A stretch of 64,000 bases of DNA from Sphingobacterium oryzagri (GCF_028736175.1 NZ_CP117880.1:3410001-3474000); one strand, 5' to 3'; positions 16,552 to 25,690 are shown, counted from the stretch's first letter. A program made the numbers and translations. Notes: generated by a model not told the origin, from the letters alone.

Positions 16552-17582
16552 AAAAGTTTTTAATAAATTTTGCACGAGCAATAGCCCTAACCGCCGTTAT
16601 ATTTCTCTTTTTTGCCTTGCATTATATGATAAGCTATGGGCAAATCGACATCCAGTTTTTTCTCGCAAAAGGATCAGCTATCGGGTTGACTTATGGGCTG
16701 GTATTGTATTTAGTAAACAACGGAACCGCAAAATATATAAAAAGGAAATATCCTCCCGAAAAAAACGTCAGAAAGTTCCTGTACGCATTTATCATCGCCA
16801 ATATTGTTTTTACCGGTTTATTTGTATTTCTTATCGATTATGTCTTTCGGGTGTTACTGTACAATGAGCCGGTTCAGCATTTTCTAAAAACGCAATCGTT
16901 TAACAATTATGCGATTATTGGTACAATCTCGCTACTTATCGGCCTCACCTTCTTTGCATTAGGCTACTACAAGCGTAGAAAAAATACGGAAATTTTACAA
17001 CAGGGGCTAATCGCCAACCGGGCAACGGCAGAATTTGAGTCGTTAAAAGCACAAATAGATCCGCACTTTCTGTTTAATAGTCTGAATGTACTGGCAAGTT
17101 TGATTGAAGAGGATCAACAGCGCGCCATTGATTATACTCATTCGTTATCGGCAATTTACCGGTATATCACGGAGCAAAAAGATAAACAGCTGGTTCCTCT
17201 GGCTGATGAACTGGCCTTTGCTGATAGCTTTATTAAGCTGGTGAAGATAAGGTTTGAAAACGCTATAATCTTTCGCAATATGCTGGAAAGCCACACGGCC
17301 GATCGCTACATCGCTCCCCTATCCTTACAGCTATTGTTGGAAAATGCAATAAAACATAACGTGGCAAACGAAGAAGCCGTTTTAGAGATTAGCATCAGTC
17401 AAGACGATGACTATTTGATCGTAACAAACAACCTTCAGGAAAAAACAATTAAACCACAGTCTACGCATATCGGCCTGAGTAATATACGGCAGCGCTACGC
17501 TTTGCTCACCGAGCGCATCGTTCATATCGAAAAAACGGATCAATATTTCCGTGTTAAAATCCCACTATTGAATCGTCCATGA
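16548..17582 (+). CDS. LytS/YpdA-type sensor histidine kinase
   Basis: A 344-residue membrane kinase. It has four transmembrane segments (about 11-29, 41-56, 77-100 and 122-140) and a short linker. The His_kinase domain has QIDPHFLFNSLNVL at 169-182 with H173 as phospho-acceptor, and a C-terminal ATPase region with LLLENAIKHNV. It signals to the LytTR regulator encoded next, with which it shares an ATGA overlap. The input signal is unknown; no extracellular sensor domain is present, so the membrane part or the TPR protein may do the sensing. Confidence 0.92.
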   Translation: MKKFLINFARAIALTAVIFLFFALHYMISYGQIDIQFFLAKGSAIGLTYGLVLYLVNNGTAKYIKRKYPPEKNVRKFLYAFIIANIVFTGLFVFLIDYVFRVLLYNEPVQHFLKTQSFNNYAIIGTISLLIGLTFFALGYYKRRKNTEILQQGLIANRATAEFESLKAQIDPHFLFNSLNVLASLIEEDQQRAIDYTHSLSAIYRYITEQKDKQLVPLADELAFADSFIKLVKIRFENAIIFRNMLESHTADRYIAPLSLQLLLENAIKHNVANEEAVLEISISQDDDYLIVTNNLQEKTIKPQSTHIGLSNIRQRYALLTERIVHIEKTDQYFRVKIPLLNRP

Positions 17583-18334
17583 AAAACTTACGCATTTTAA
17601 TTATCGAAGATGAAAAACCGGCTGCACGATCATTACAGCGTAAGCTGGAAAAACACGGCTACCTTAACCCCGACATGTTGCATTCGGTTGCACAAATGCG
17701 TCGTTGGTTTGCCGAAAATGCAGAACCCGATTTGATCTTTATGGATATACAACTATCTGATGGGCTATCGTTTGATGCACTTCAAGATCTCGATCTACAG
17801 TCGTCGATAATCTTTACGACAGCTTACGATCAATTTGCTATTCGTGCCTTTGAGCATAACAGCATAGATTACCTGTTAAAGCCTATCCATCCGGAAAAAT
17901 TAGAAGCTGCGCTGAAAAAGTTTGAACGCCATCAGCGCAGCAGCGAATCGATTAGCTTAAACACCTTACGCGCGTTTTTCGTTGAAGATCCTGCGGCATA
18001 CAAAACACGCTTTACGATCAAGATCGGTGCAAGTTTAAAACTCGTGGAGGTGATTGATGTCGAATGCATATATGCAGAGAACAAGGCCATTTATCTGTAC
18101 ACCAAATATGGCGATAATTATCTACTGGACTACAATTTGGAGCAACTGGATCAATTACTAAATCCGAAGGAATTTTTCCGCATTAACAGAAGCCAAATCA
18201 TACAGCGTTGTGCTATGGATCGTATTTCTATACACAGTAATTCACGTTTTAAAATCTACTTGCGTAACTATACATCAAACGAGCTCATCGTGAGCCGGGA
18301 GCGCATGAATCTTTTTAAAGAGTGGTTGGAGTGA
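17579..18334 (+). CDS. LytTR-family response regulator
   Basis: A 251-residue two-component regulator. The receiver domain spans about 4-120 with D56 (LIFMDIQLSDG) as phosphorylation site and K103 (YLLKPIHPE) as the conserved lysine. The DNA-binding LytTR domain spans about 150-250, with the typical FFRINRSQIIQ segment. It is coupled by a four-base overlap to the LytS-type kinase upstream. No target promoters can be identified here. Confidence 0.93.
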   Translation: MKNLRILIIEDEKPAARSLQRKLEKHGYLNPDMLHSVAQMRRWFAENAEPDLIFMDIQLSDGLSFDALQDLDLQSSIIFTTAYDQFAIRAFEHNSIDYLLKPIHPEKLEAALKKFERHQRSSESISLNTLRAFFVEDPAAYKTRFTIKIGASLKLVEVIDVECIYAENKAIYLYTKYGDNYLLDYNLEQLDQLLNPKEFFRINRSQIIQRCAMDRISIHSNSRFKIYLRNYTSNELIVSRERMNLFKEWLE

Positions 18335-18500
18335 TATCATAATCTTCGAATTGGCGCGGTAAATTTGCTGTAGATAGGTGTGTGTAATGCGATTTAAAAA
18401 AAAACTTTAAACATAACGAAAAAAACGGTTAAATTTAAGTAGGAATTACCACATCGGTTAGGTCATTCCACGGATTTTATTACGCACACATGCTCTATTT

Positions 18501-19208
18501 ATGAAAAAGATTCAACGGCACAACATGTATGCTTATCGCCGGCTACGCCGGGCGATAGGCTATTTAGGTATGCTGCTCCCGATTATCTTGGTTTTGCTAT
18601 CGCTTTTTCACTTTTTCGACACCGACATACAACCATCTATAAGTCATTATTATTTTACCAATCTTCGGGAAGTTTTTACCGGAACGCTCTGTGCAGTCGC
18701 CTTTTTTTTGATCTGTTATCAAGGAAACGGCAATCGTGTTTTCTGGAAAAACGATAACCTGCTAACTAATATTGCCGGCGTAATGGCATTAGGCGTGGCG
18801 CTTGTGCCGACAAACCCATTAGCAGGGCAAGAACTGGCCTACAGCCTATTTTCTATCAATCTAAAAGTGCTCCATTACGTGTTTGCCGCCATTCTTTTTC
18901 TCTCATTTTCTTTACTGGCTATTCATGTGTTTACGTTGGGCCAAGCAGTAAATGGCGAAATCCCGGTGAGTATGCTCAATGAGAATAAAATTTACCGCGC
19001 CTGCGGCTATGCTATTTTGCTATTTATTGTGCTGATACCAATTTCCTCTTTTCCTTACGCCACCTTGATTTTTGAAACGTTGTCTTTGCTCACGTTTGGC
19101 ATTGCCTGGCTGGTCAAAGGGCGCGCATTGGGCGATCAGGGCAAAATTGGCGAAAAGCTATACCGCGAAAAAAACAGTTGCAATACGGAAGACCAACTAC
19201 CGGAATAG
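18501..19208 (+). CDS. DUF998-like integral membrane protein
   Basis: A 235-residue protein with about six membrane segments (near 17-37, 60-78, 91-105, 125-150, 170-187 and 192-207). The stretch PSISHYYFTNLREVFTGTLCAVAFFL recalls the 'SIS-YY-T' signature of DUF998-type membrane proteins of unknown function. It stands alone, 166 bases after the regulator gene and convergent with the SDR gene at 19286. Confidence 0.65.
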   Translation: MKKIQRHNMYAYRRLRRAIGYLGMLLPIILVLLSLFHFFDTDIQPSISHYYFTNLREVFTGTLCAVAFFLICYQGNGNRVFWKNDNLLTNIAGVMALGVALVPTNPLAGQELAYSLFSINLKVLHYVFAAILFLSFSLLAIHVFTLGQAVNGEIPVSMLNENKIYRACGYAILLFIVLIPISSFPYATLIFETLSLLTFGIAWLVKGRALGDQGKIGEKLYREKNSCNTEDQLPE

Positions 19209-19285
19209 CCACGGCTAACTAACTTTACAAGCTATCAAAACAAGGAGATGGATTGTTGTGAAAAAAGCTGAAAAGACGACGGCTA

Positions 19286-20188
19286 TTAAAGATCGGTAAT
19301 TTTGGGTTGCGCGTAAACAAAACCGGCAGACAGCGCCTTTTGCGCACTAACATGCGCGTTTTTCAGTAGTTCCATGGAGAGTTCGCCGAGTGCGGCTTTT
19401 AAAAGCGTAGCTGGTATCGGGAACACAACGTAAAAAGAACCTTCTTTTTTAACGAGCGCCTTTGCGACTTCCAGCTGCGTCAATGGATGCGGCGAAACAG
19501 CGTTTAGCGGACCATGAACGTCGGGATTTTGTGCAGCAAACACATACAATCGCACAATATCTTGCAAGGCGATCCAACTGTACACCTGCTGTCCATCGCC
19601 AAAGCGCGGCGCCACACGAAACGCAAAAGCACTTTGCATAGCTTTCCACATACCGCCAGCAGGATCTAACACCAAACCTGTGCGAATGTAAACCAAACGA
19701 ACGCCTTCTTGCGCCAACGGCTGGGTAGACGCTTCCCAAAGCCTGCAAACCTCCGAAAGAAAGTCATTGCCCGACGCATCATCTTCCGTAAAAACCTGTC
19801 CATCCAGTCCTTCACCATACCAACCTATTCCCGAAGCGGAAATAAATGTTTTAACTAGTTTGCCTTTTGTTTTTACCCAATCAACCAATAACTGGCCGCT
19901 TTTTGTTCTGCTTTCTAAAAGAACTTTTTTCCGTTCGGCTGTCCACCGACCGTCCGCAACATTAGCGCCAGCCAGATGAATAACGGTATCAATAGTTGTC
20001 GATACCTCTGGCGCGATATACTGCTTTTCAACATCCCAAAGCGCATAGCTGACGTTAGTTTTGGGCGTAAGGCCGTCTAACGACCGTACCAAAACCGTCA
20101 GGTGAAGCGTCTGGTCTATCGCCCGGAAATATTCAATTAAATGCTCGCCGATAAATCCGGTTCCACCCGATATGAGTATATTTTTCAT
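19286..20188 (-). CDS. TIGR01777-family NAD-dependent epimerase-like protein
   Basis: A 300-residue protein of the extended SDR superfamily. The N-terminal ILISGGTGFIGEHLIEYF is the Rossmann GxxGxxG motif. SASGIGWYG replaces the usual catalytic block, as is typical of the TIGR01777 (YfcH-like) clade. The C-terminal half NAVSPHPLTQLEVAKAL and the terminal AGFVYAQP block are also characteristic. The physiological substrate of this clade is unknown. A 101-residue protein gene lies 53 bases upstream in the same direction. Confidence 0.88.
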   Translation of the reverse strand: MKNILISGGTGFIGEHLIEYFRAIDQTLHLTVLVRSLDGLTPKTNVSYALWDVEKQYIAPEVSTTIDTVIHLAGANVADGRWTAERKKVLLESRTKSGQLLVDWVKTKGKLVKTFISASGIGWYGEGLDGQVFTEDDASGNDFLSEVCRLWEASTQPLAQEGVRLVYIRTGLVLDPAGGMWKAMQSAFAFRVAPRFGDGQQVYSWIALQDIVRLYVFAAQNPDVHGPLNAVSPHPLTQLEVAKALVKKEGSFYVVFPIPATLLKAALGELSMELLKNAHVSAQKALSAGFVYAQPKITDL

Positions 20189-20241
20189 GCTGTTGTCGTC
20201 TAATGCGTATATGGCTTGCGCGCCTTTATGTATCTCCCTGC

Positions 20242-20547
20242 TTAATTTAATCCGTTCATGCTTCCTTCATCCAAACAAAATTCCTTGTCCTCTATATGGT
20301 TGCTCGTCTTGATTTCCTCCAACACATGATCGATCTCCTGTATCAAATGCACCAATTTTTTCACGTTCGGATCTTTCAAATCTTCGACATGCGATAGTTG
20401 AAAATCATAAACATCGCCTTCTTCAAAAGCGTCCATAATATGCCGCATTTCTCCAGCTGTAGCAATGTTCAACACATCCGTAAAAAGGTGTTCTCGCGAA
20501 ACCAAAAGCGTCCGCAAACTTTTAACAATTTGAGGTCTGTACTCCAT
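20242..20547 (-). CDS. Small acidic protein, unknown function
   Basis: A 101-residue soluble protein rich in Glu, Asp and Leu, starting MEYRPQIVKSLRTLLVS, without signal peptide or recognised motif. It is probably all-helical (KLVHLIQEIDHVLEEIKTSN). It starts with ATG and precedes the TIGR01777 gene by 53 bases on the same strand. Composition and length support a real gene, though not strongly. Confidence 0.5.
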   Translation of the reverse strand: MEYRPQIVKSLRTLLVSREHLFTDVLNIATAGEMRHIMDAFEEGDVYDFQLSHVEDLKDPNVKKLVHLIQEIDHVLEEIKTSNHIEDKEFCLDEGSMNGLN

Positions 20548-20913
20548 GTATAATAACTGTTTTTTTATAGAACAAAAGAAAGGTGTTTTTTGTCTTAAAA
20601 AATTATTTTTTTTTCATGCATTCCATTACAAAAGACCCTGTTTTTAAACTATTCATGGTGCTTCATGTTGGTAACAACACTAAAAACACGCCCAGTAACG
20701 TTGTATTATTGATGGGTGCAAGATGTAAGCGAGCTAATTGACGAGAAGATAAGTAGCAGCGCAAGCCACGTTCTACCCTCTTCGAAAGATACTGTATTTA
20801 GAAAAGTAAGTCTGTACAGCCGTAAAAGAGGCAAAGAAATAAGCGCTACAGGCTACTAACACGAAATCATCAAAAATAGATTATAGCACCGAAAGACACA
20901 TCATAATATAAAC
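20548..20913. other. Noncoding stretch upstream of the small acidic protein gene
   Basis: About 365 bases with no open frame I trust. The part nearest the gene is very A+T-rich with T runs and probably holds its promoter, but I cannot mark a good TAnnTTTG element. Nothing else is recognised. Confidence 0.35.
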
Positions 20914-20950
20914 CTGGCTAACGCGTAACGCTAAAATGCCTGTTAGCCAG
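20914..20950 (-). terminator. Terminator after the lipoate-protein ligase gene
   Basis: A perfect 9-bp stem, CTGGCTAAC (20914-20922) with GTTAGCCAG (20942-20950), flanked by A/T-rich tails on both sides. It is 56 bases downstream of the lplA stop on the minus strand. Confidence 0.6.
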
Positions 20951-21005
20951 ATTTATTTCGTTTCGTAATGTAGTGCCATCGATAAAGAGCAGTGAAAACC
21001 GCCTT

Positions 21006-22010
21006 TTAATGAAATAAAGTAAGTATTTCGTTTACTTCCACTTTACCAAAGTAAGCTGTAAGATCAATCGTTTCTAGAAGTTTAGCAATAGTAGGCAACG
21101 CATGTCGCTTACCGACAAGCTGCTGTTCAAATTCCTCGATCGGCTGGGCAGCAAAGAAGTCGCCAAATACTTTTATACGCTCGATGTACCCTTTGTGCAC
21201 GTCAAGATGCAACTCTATAAAGCCCGCCTGAACCTTGATAGCTTTCTTAAAATTGTAGTCGGGCGAAAAACCAAAATTCCAATCCCAGGTAGCATATTTA
21301 TTGCGGATGAGTTCGGTTATGGCTTGCTCATCTTCGTTATCCAATCGGTACATGGATGCTCCCTCATTGGCTTTTAGCATTTCATTAATCAGCAAATCTT
21401 TAAATTCCAACAGCGACATGCCTGCCGGCAGATAAGGCAAAAGGTTGGTAACACGCGATCGGTTGGATTTTACAGCCTTGTCGGTGAATTTGAGTGGGTT
21501 TATCTGCAGTGCGTCTGCCAGCACACCCATATCCGAATCCAACAAAATAGTACCATGCTGAATCATTTTGCCATTTTTTACCACCTTAGCATTCCCACTA
21601 AATTTCTTACCATCGACTAACAGATCGTTACGTCCTTCTAATTTAGCCGGTATCGCTAAATTGTTTAAAAGCTGCACGATAGGCTGTGTAAAAGTTGAAA
21701 ACTCCATAAAGTCTTTGTCGCCTAAAAGCGTATGAAAGGAAAAGTTTAAATTACCCAAATCGTGGTATACAGCACCGCCACCAGACAAACGCCTAACGAC
21801 TTTGATCTTATTCGCTGTTACATAATCCAAATTTATCTCAGCCAGCGTATTCTGAAATTTTCCTACAATAATTGCAGGTGCATTCACATAAAGTAAAAAG
21901 ATCTCCTCCGCTGGAAATCGGCTCAAGAGGTATTCTTCAGAAGCAATGTTAAAATAAGCGTCTGTAAATGGCGAATCTATAATCAACATAAGATCACGTG
22001 CTTTTACCAA
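21006..22010 (-). CDS. lplA: Lipoate-protein ligase A
   Basis: A 334-residue cytosolic enzyme that activates lipoate with ATP and attaches it to lipoyl domains (2-oxoacid dehydrogenase E2, GcvH). RRLSGGGAVYHDLGNLNFSF at 73-92 is the family signature and GNAK at 139-142 carries the conserved lysine. The C-terminal domain (about 250-334) is the small LplA accessory domain. An alternative start at the in-frame ATG eight residues in (MLIIDSPFTDAYF) is possible and fits homologues well. It is a single-gene unit with its own terminator. Confidence 0.93.
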   Translation of the reverse strand: MVKARDLMLIIDSPFTDAYFNIASEEYLLSRFPAEEIFLLYVNAPAIIVGKFQNTLAEINLDYVTANKIKVVRRLSGGGAVYHDLGNLNFSFHTLLGDKDFMEFSTFTQPIVQLLNNLAIPAKLEGRNDLLVDGKKFSGNAKVVKNGKMIQHGTILLDSDMGVLADALQINPLKFTDKAVKSNRSRVTNLLPYLPAGMSLLEFKDLLINEMLKANEGASMYRLDNEDEQAITELIRNKYATWDWNFGFSPDYNFKKAIKVQAGFIELHLDVHKGYIERIKVFGDFFAAQPIEEFEQQLVGKRHALPTIAKLLETIDLTAYFGKVEVNEILTLFH

Positions 22011-22063
22011 ATGTAACTAGTTTTTTCAAAAAAAATAGGTAACGCGTCTAAAAACTAGCAATA

Positions 22064-22984
22064 TCAGAAAGCATAGCGCAAGCCAGCAGTAGCTGCATAA
22101 CGCGTATAATTTGCTCCGTTCAGCCGCGTTCTTGGGCGCGAGCCGTCTGATCGATACGCTACGTCTAAACCGGGCAACGTATAACCATTAGTATGCTCAG
22201 CGGCTAACACGAGACTCAAATGATCGTTAAAAACATACGCTGCGTGCAAGTGAACGTCGTGCGTTACGCCCAATGCGTATTGCCGAAAACTAACGGGTTG
22301 CTCAAATCTCTCAATCAAATTCCAGTTAGCCTTCGCTTGATAATCGTGTAGTCCGATTTTATACATCGCTGCCAAATGAAAACGAGCGATCGCGTAAGAA
22401 AGCTCGACACCAGCATGTCCGCCTGACCAACGGGTTTGATAGGTGGAGCGAAGATCAGTTGCCGTGATGTCGCCCGCTACCCCCAATAAATACAAGCGCT
22501 GGCCCAACTGACCGTAGCCTGCCAACACCCGCGGACGCAGTTTCCAAAGGCGCGGCAATACATAGTGAGCCGTTAACGTCACATCGTATCCAGATCCGAC
22601 ATCACTTTTAAAATCGAGATTGTAATATTTGCCCGTTCGATTATTGGTTGCATAGTCCGAATCATTTCCGGAGCCGCTCCTAATCTGCTCGTAACGACCA
22701 GCTAGCGAGAACGAAAACCTTTTAGATAACTGATAAGAGGTGTGAAGATTAAAGCTCATGGCACTTAAATCTTCCCAAATCAATTCCGAGAGCACATTTG
22801 GGTCAGTTCCCGATTCTGTACCGGAAATAGACCAATTGAAATCCTGCGTTGCATAACCTACGCGCGGCTCAATAGTCCACTTTTTATCCTGCGCAGATAA
22901 AACAAAAACCCCCATAGTGCCTAAAAGGGTAAGGAAAACGTGGAGCAAACGACCCCGCTTGAGCCGCTTTTTGTTTATCGACAT
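22064..22984 (-). CDS. Omptin-like outer-membrane beta-barrel protein
   Basis: A 306-residue protein with a signal peptide (ending VLSAQ) and ten or so amphipathic beta strands, ending in the aromatic residue F (TAGLRYAF) required for barrel insertion. The order of conserved bits recalls omptins and the related Protochlamydia-type barrel family: LSELIWED at 66-73, the DxD-Y block NDSDY with D108 and D110, RSTYQTRWSGGHAGVELSY, and the last strand. I do not find an equivalent of the second omptin catalytic pair (Asp-x-His), so protease activity is uncertain. Confidence 0.55.
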   Translation of the reverse strand: MSINKKRLKRGRLLHVFLTLLGTMGVFVLSAQDKKWTIEPRVGYATQDFNWSISGTESGTDPNVLSELIWEDLSAMSFNLHTSYQLSKRFSFSLAGRYEQIRSGSGNDSDYATNNRTGKYYNLDFKSDVGSGYDVTLTAHYVLPRLWKLRPRVLAGYGQLGQRLYLLGVAGDITATDLRSTYQTRWSGGHAGVELSYAIARFHLAAMYKIGLHDYQAKANWNLIERFEQPVSFRQYALGVTHDVHLHAAYVFNDHLSLVLAAEHTNGYTLPGLDVAYRSDGSRPRTRLNGANYTRYAATAGLRYAF

Positions 22985-23041
22985 ATGTTTTCGAAATTTT
23001 CTAGTAGCATGACATCACAAGATACAAAAAAACAAGCAAGC

Positions 23042-23061
23042 CGGTAGCTTTTACACTACCG
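23042..23061 (-). terminator. Terminator after the first astacin-like gene
   Basis: CGGTAG (23042-23047) pairs with CTACCG (23056-23061) across eight bases. The minus strand then reads GCTTGCTTG and a run of seven T's. It lies 62 bases past the stop at 23124. Confidence 0.6.
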
Positions 23062-23123
23062 ACCCAGACGGCGCAAAACACGGGTGAGCACCATCCAAAC
23101 GCTCAAAAAAATAGACACACAGT

Positions 23124-24011
23124 CTATTCTGCTATTGCCGGATAAAGCGCATTGATACCAGCATAATCGCCGGGCGTTAACCGTGTTCTTTGTCTTTCGA
23201 AGGTTGTGCCGTCTAACTTAGTCATTACCGGTATGTTCGGATCTATCGCAAAATTAAAAGACGAATACATCATAACCGACTGAAAGTCAAAATCCCCATG
23301 ACCGATATATCCCGCGTAAATATTAAAGTTATTGCGCGAAGCGGCTTGCGCGCGGTCAACATAGACATGGATATACTCGTCTCGATCAGGCCTACACTGC
23401 TCGTGACGCATGCCCAGCGAGTGCATAATTTCATGCGCGATGATCGCGGGCGTATTGATGCTGGCAATCCGGACGTTATTCACGCGATTTCGACTAAAGC
23501 CCAAAGGCGAACTATTGCCTGTAGCGTACACGAATTGAACATATTCTGACTGATCAGTTTGCGCAACAAAACGAATGTCGGTTTGAGCAGTAATCATATT
23601 AAAAGCCACCTGAATATTGTTTAAAAACGTGCGATAATTGGCATCGCTGAGCGACTGTTGTTCCGGAAGTCTGTAAAACACCGTATTATCCGGCCAAAGA
23701 CTGGTTAACGATGTCGTAATCGTAGCCCTTTCCGTAGTTGTCAACTTGCTATTCGTTAACTTCATCAACAGATGAAATTGCTCGTCGGTAATCGTCATAT
23801 CTTCTGCATAGTAATAGATGCCAGCGACCTCATTAACATACGTATACTGGCCATCAATACGCAGTTTATGAACTGTGGTGTCTCCGGCGAGTTGTATTTT
23901 ACTGTAATTATCTTGCGCGTCTTCCTCTGGAAGCTCGCGAATCGCTTGTTTACAACTTGTTAAAAAAAAGAAAACGGCAATAAAATAAACTAGTTTTGTC
24001 ATGTAGTGCAT
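23124..24011 (-). CDS. Astacin-like (M12A) zinc metalloprotease lipoprotein, copy 1
   Basis: A 295-residue lipoprotein (lipobox FLTSC, C20; the in-frame ATG three codons downstream is an equally good start). The zinc-binding astacin signature HEIMHSLGMRHEQ spans 193-205, so H193, H197 and H203 bind zinc and E194 is catalytic; RPDRDEYI follows as in astacins. The Met-turn is SVMMYSS near 245-251. The N-terminal 100 residues form a presumed pro-region (TTTERATITTSLTSLWPDNTVFYRL). It acts at the cell surface or in the periplasm. It is a tandem paralogue of the gene at 24178. Confidence 0.88.
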   Translation of the reverse strand: MHYMTKLVYFIAVFFFLTSCKQAIRELPEEDAQDNYSKIQLAGDTTVHKLRIDGQYTYVNEVAGIYYYAEDMTITDEQFHLLMKLTNSKLTTTERATITTSLTSLWPDNTVFYRLPEQQSLSDANYRTFLNNIQVAFNMITAQTDIRFVAQTDQSEYVQFVYATGNSSPLGFSRNRVNNVRIASINTPAIIAHEIMHSLGMRHEQCRPDRDEYIHVYVDRAQAASRNNFNIYAGYIGHGDFDFQSVMMYSSFNFAIDPNIPVMTKLDGTTFERQRTRLTPGDYAGINALYPAIAE

Positions 24012-24105
24012 TGTTTTGATGATGGGTTATTCATTAATTTACTAAAATCGCGCTCGTTGTCAAATCCATATGTTGCGACGGAAGCCCGGCACGTTTGGTA
24101 ATATG

Positions 24106-24149
24106 CTGGACAGTTTATTCAACAAAAAAATTGAAAATAAACTGTCCAG
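24106..24149 (-). terminator. Strong hairpin between the two astacin-like genes
   Basis: The perfect 14-bp arms CTGGACAGTTTATT (24106-24119) and AATAAACTGTCCAG (24136-24149) lie downstream of copy 2. A perfect palindrome GAAGCCATGGCTTC (24159-24172) stands just after that gene's stop. There is no T tract outside the stem on either side, but the stem ends in A/T pairs. It separates the two paralogues into different transcripts or blocks read-through. Confidence 0.55.
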
Positions 24150-24177
24150 GCAGCCGTTGAAGCCATGGCTTCGACAA

Positions 24178-25050
24178 TTAATTCGTTGCCGGGTAAAGCG
24201 CATTAATACCCGCATAATCGCCTGTAGAAAGGTACGAACGTTGCTTCGTAAATGTCGAACCATCCAACCGTGTCATAACGGGCTGGCTCGGATTAATTGC
24301 AAAATCGGTAGACGAGTACATCATCACCGAATTAAAGTCAAACGTGCCATTTCCGGCATATCCAGCCGCAATATTAAAGTTGATTGACGTACCAGACTGC
24401 GCCTTTGTTACATCCACGATGATGTAGTTATTCCGATCAGGCCGACACTGTTCATGATGAATACCCATAGAGTGCATCACTTCGTGAGCAATAATGGCTG
24501 GCGAATTCCAATTGTAAATATTGACGCGATTCACGCGATTTCTGCTCCAGCCTAGCGGTGAGTTGTTACCGGTTGAATGAAAAAACTGGATATATTCTGG
24601 CTGATTGGTGCGCTGCACAAACTGCATACTTGTTTCAGCCGTGATAAGATTGAACGCATTCTGGATATTTTGCAGAAAAGTCTGGTAGGTTGCTGCGTTT
24701 AGCGAACCTTGCGCCGGCAAGCTGTAGTATACTGTATTATTGGGCCAAACACTTGTTAATGATGTAGTAATTGTAGCGCGCTCGGTCGTATTGAGGCTGG
24801 TATTGGTAAGCTGCAACAATTTACCAAACTGCTCGTCGGTGATCGTGAGATCTTCCGCAAAATAATAAATGCCACCAATTTCGTTGATATACGTATGCTC
24901 CCCGTTAATCAGCAGTTTATGAACGGTCGTATCACCAGCAAGCGATGTGCTGCTGTAGTTCGCATGTTCATCTTCCGCGGCCTCATAAATAGCTTGCTTA
25001 CAAGAAATAGAGACCAACACGAGCGTCGCCAAATAAAAGATTTTTTTCAT
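24178..25050 (-). CDS. Astacin-like (M12A) zinc metalloprotease lipoprotein, copy 2
   Basis: A 290-residue lipoprotein (lipobox SISC, C17) closely related to copy 1 along its whole length. The zinc motif is HEVMHSMGIHHEQ at 189-201 (H189, E190, H193, H199) and the Met-turn SVMMYSS. Both copies keep all catalytic residues, so both are probably active. Differences concentrate in the N-terminal pro-region and around the active-site cleft, suggesting different substrates. A promoter-like pair lies upstream at 25094-25122. Confidence 0.88.
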   Translation of the reverse strand: MKKIFYLATLVLVSISCKQAIYEAAEDEHANYSSTSLAGDTTVHKLLINGEHTYINEIGGIYYFAEDLTITDEQFGKLLQLTNTSLNTTERATITTSLTSVWPNNTVYYSLPAQGSLNAATYQTFLQNIQNAFNLITAETSMQFVQRTNQPEYIQFFHSTGNNSPLGWSRNRVNRVNIYNWNSPAIIAHEVMHSMGIHHEQCRPDRNNYIIVDVTKAQSGTSINFNIAAGYAGNGTFDFNSVMMYSSTDFAINPSQPVMTRLDGSTFTKQRSYLSTGDYAGINALYPATN

Positions 25051-25093
25051 AATGTAATTAGTTAGTATAGTTTACACTTGTATTAATTCACCA

Positions 25094-25122
25094 CTAAAAT
25101 ACATAAATAAATTCAAAACAAA
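25094..25122 (-). promoter_or_regulatory. Promoter candidate of the second astacin-like gene
   Basis: On the minus strand TTTG (25119-25122) is followed after 17 bases by TATTTTAG (25094-25101), one mismatch from TAnnTTTG. It is 44 bases upstream of the ATG at 25050. Confidence 0.45.
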
Positions 25123-25456
25123 GTAAATATTAAGTTTAAATAAAAAAATAAATAATCAAAAGAGCGTTTTTCGGAAATTAATAACCGTTTAAAAATACTT
25201 CAATTAACCTCCGAACAACATTTATTCAATACCAATCTTGCTTTCCAACAAATCAATACAGCCTGCGGCAAACCCGCAAAGCAAGCCCTGTATACATATT
25301 TCTTTCAATCTAGAGAACGAATAAATAGCTGTGCAATAAAATCTGCAAACCGTAAACGCCAATAGCTGATAAAAATTTAGTAGATTTATCTGCTGTCGAC
25401 AGTCTGTAAAAGTGCAAGTGAATTGCTTGACGGCCACAGCCAAACTTACCCAACTA
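25123..25456. other. Intergenic region between divergent genes
   Basis: About 330 A+T-rich bases between the promoter of the second metalloprotease gene (minus) and the small membrane protein gene (plus). I see no gene, no strong hairpin and no clear second promoter. Confidence 0.35.
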
Positions 25457-25690
25457 ATGAAGAAATTAATCAGTTTCATCCTGTTATTAACGCTGAGTTG
25501 CTTAGCATTCGGGCACAATACAACAGCGCAAACCTCGCAGACAATCTACCATTCTGGCATAGGACTCGGATCTGTTATCGCCGTGGTTATTTCCTGGGAT
25601 CGCAATAAGTCCATTTTCTTCGCCATCATTCACGGAATTTTCGGTTGGCTTTACGTTATCTATTTCGCACTCACCCGCACAAAGGCATAA
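25457..25690 (+). CDS. Small membrane protein of Sphingobacteriales type
   Basis: 77 residues from the ATG at 25457: a signal-like or first membrane segment (MKKLISFILLLTLSCLAFG), a linker, then GLGSVIAVVISWDRNKSIFFAIIHGIFGWLYVIYFALTR. The 'SWDRNKS - IIHG - GWLYVIYF' block recurs in small uncharacterised membrane proteins of this group as I remember them. An in-frame ATG at 25412 would add 15 poorly fitting residues. Function unknown. Confidence 0.65.
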   Translation: MKKLISFILLLTLSCLAFGHNTTAQTSQTIYHSGIGLGSVIAVVISWDRNKSIFFAIIHGIFGWLYVIYFALTRTKA

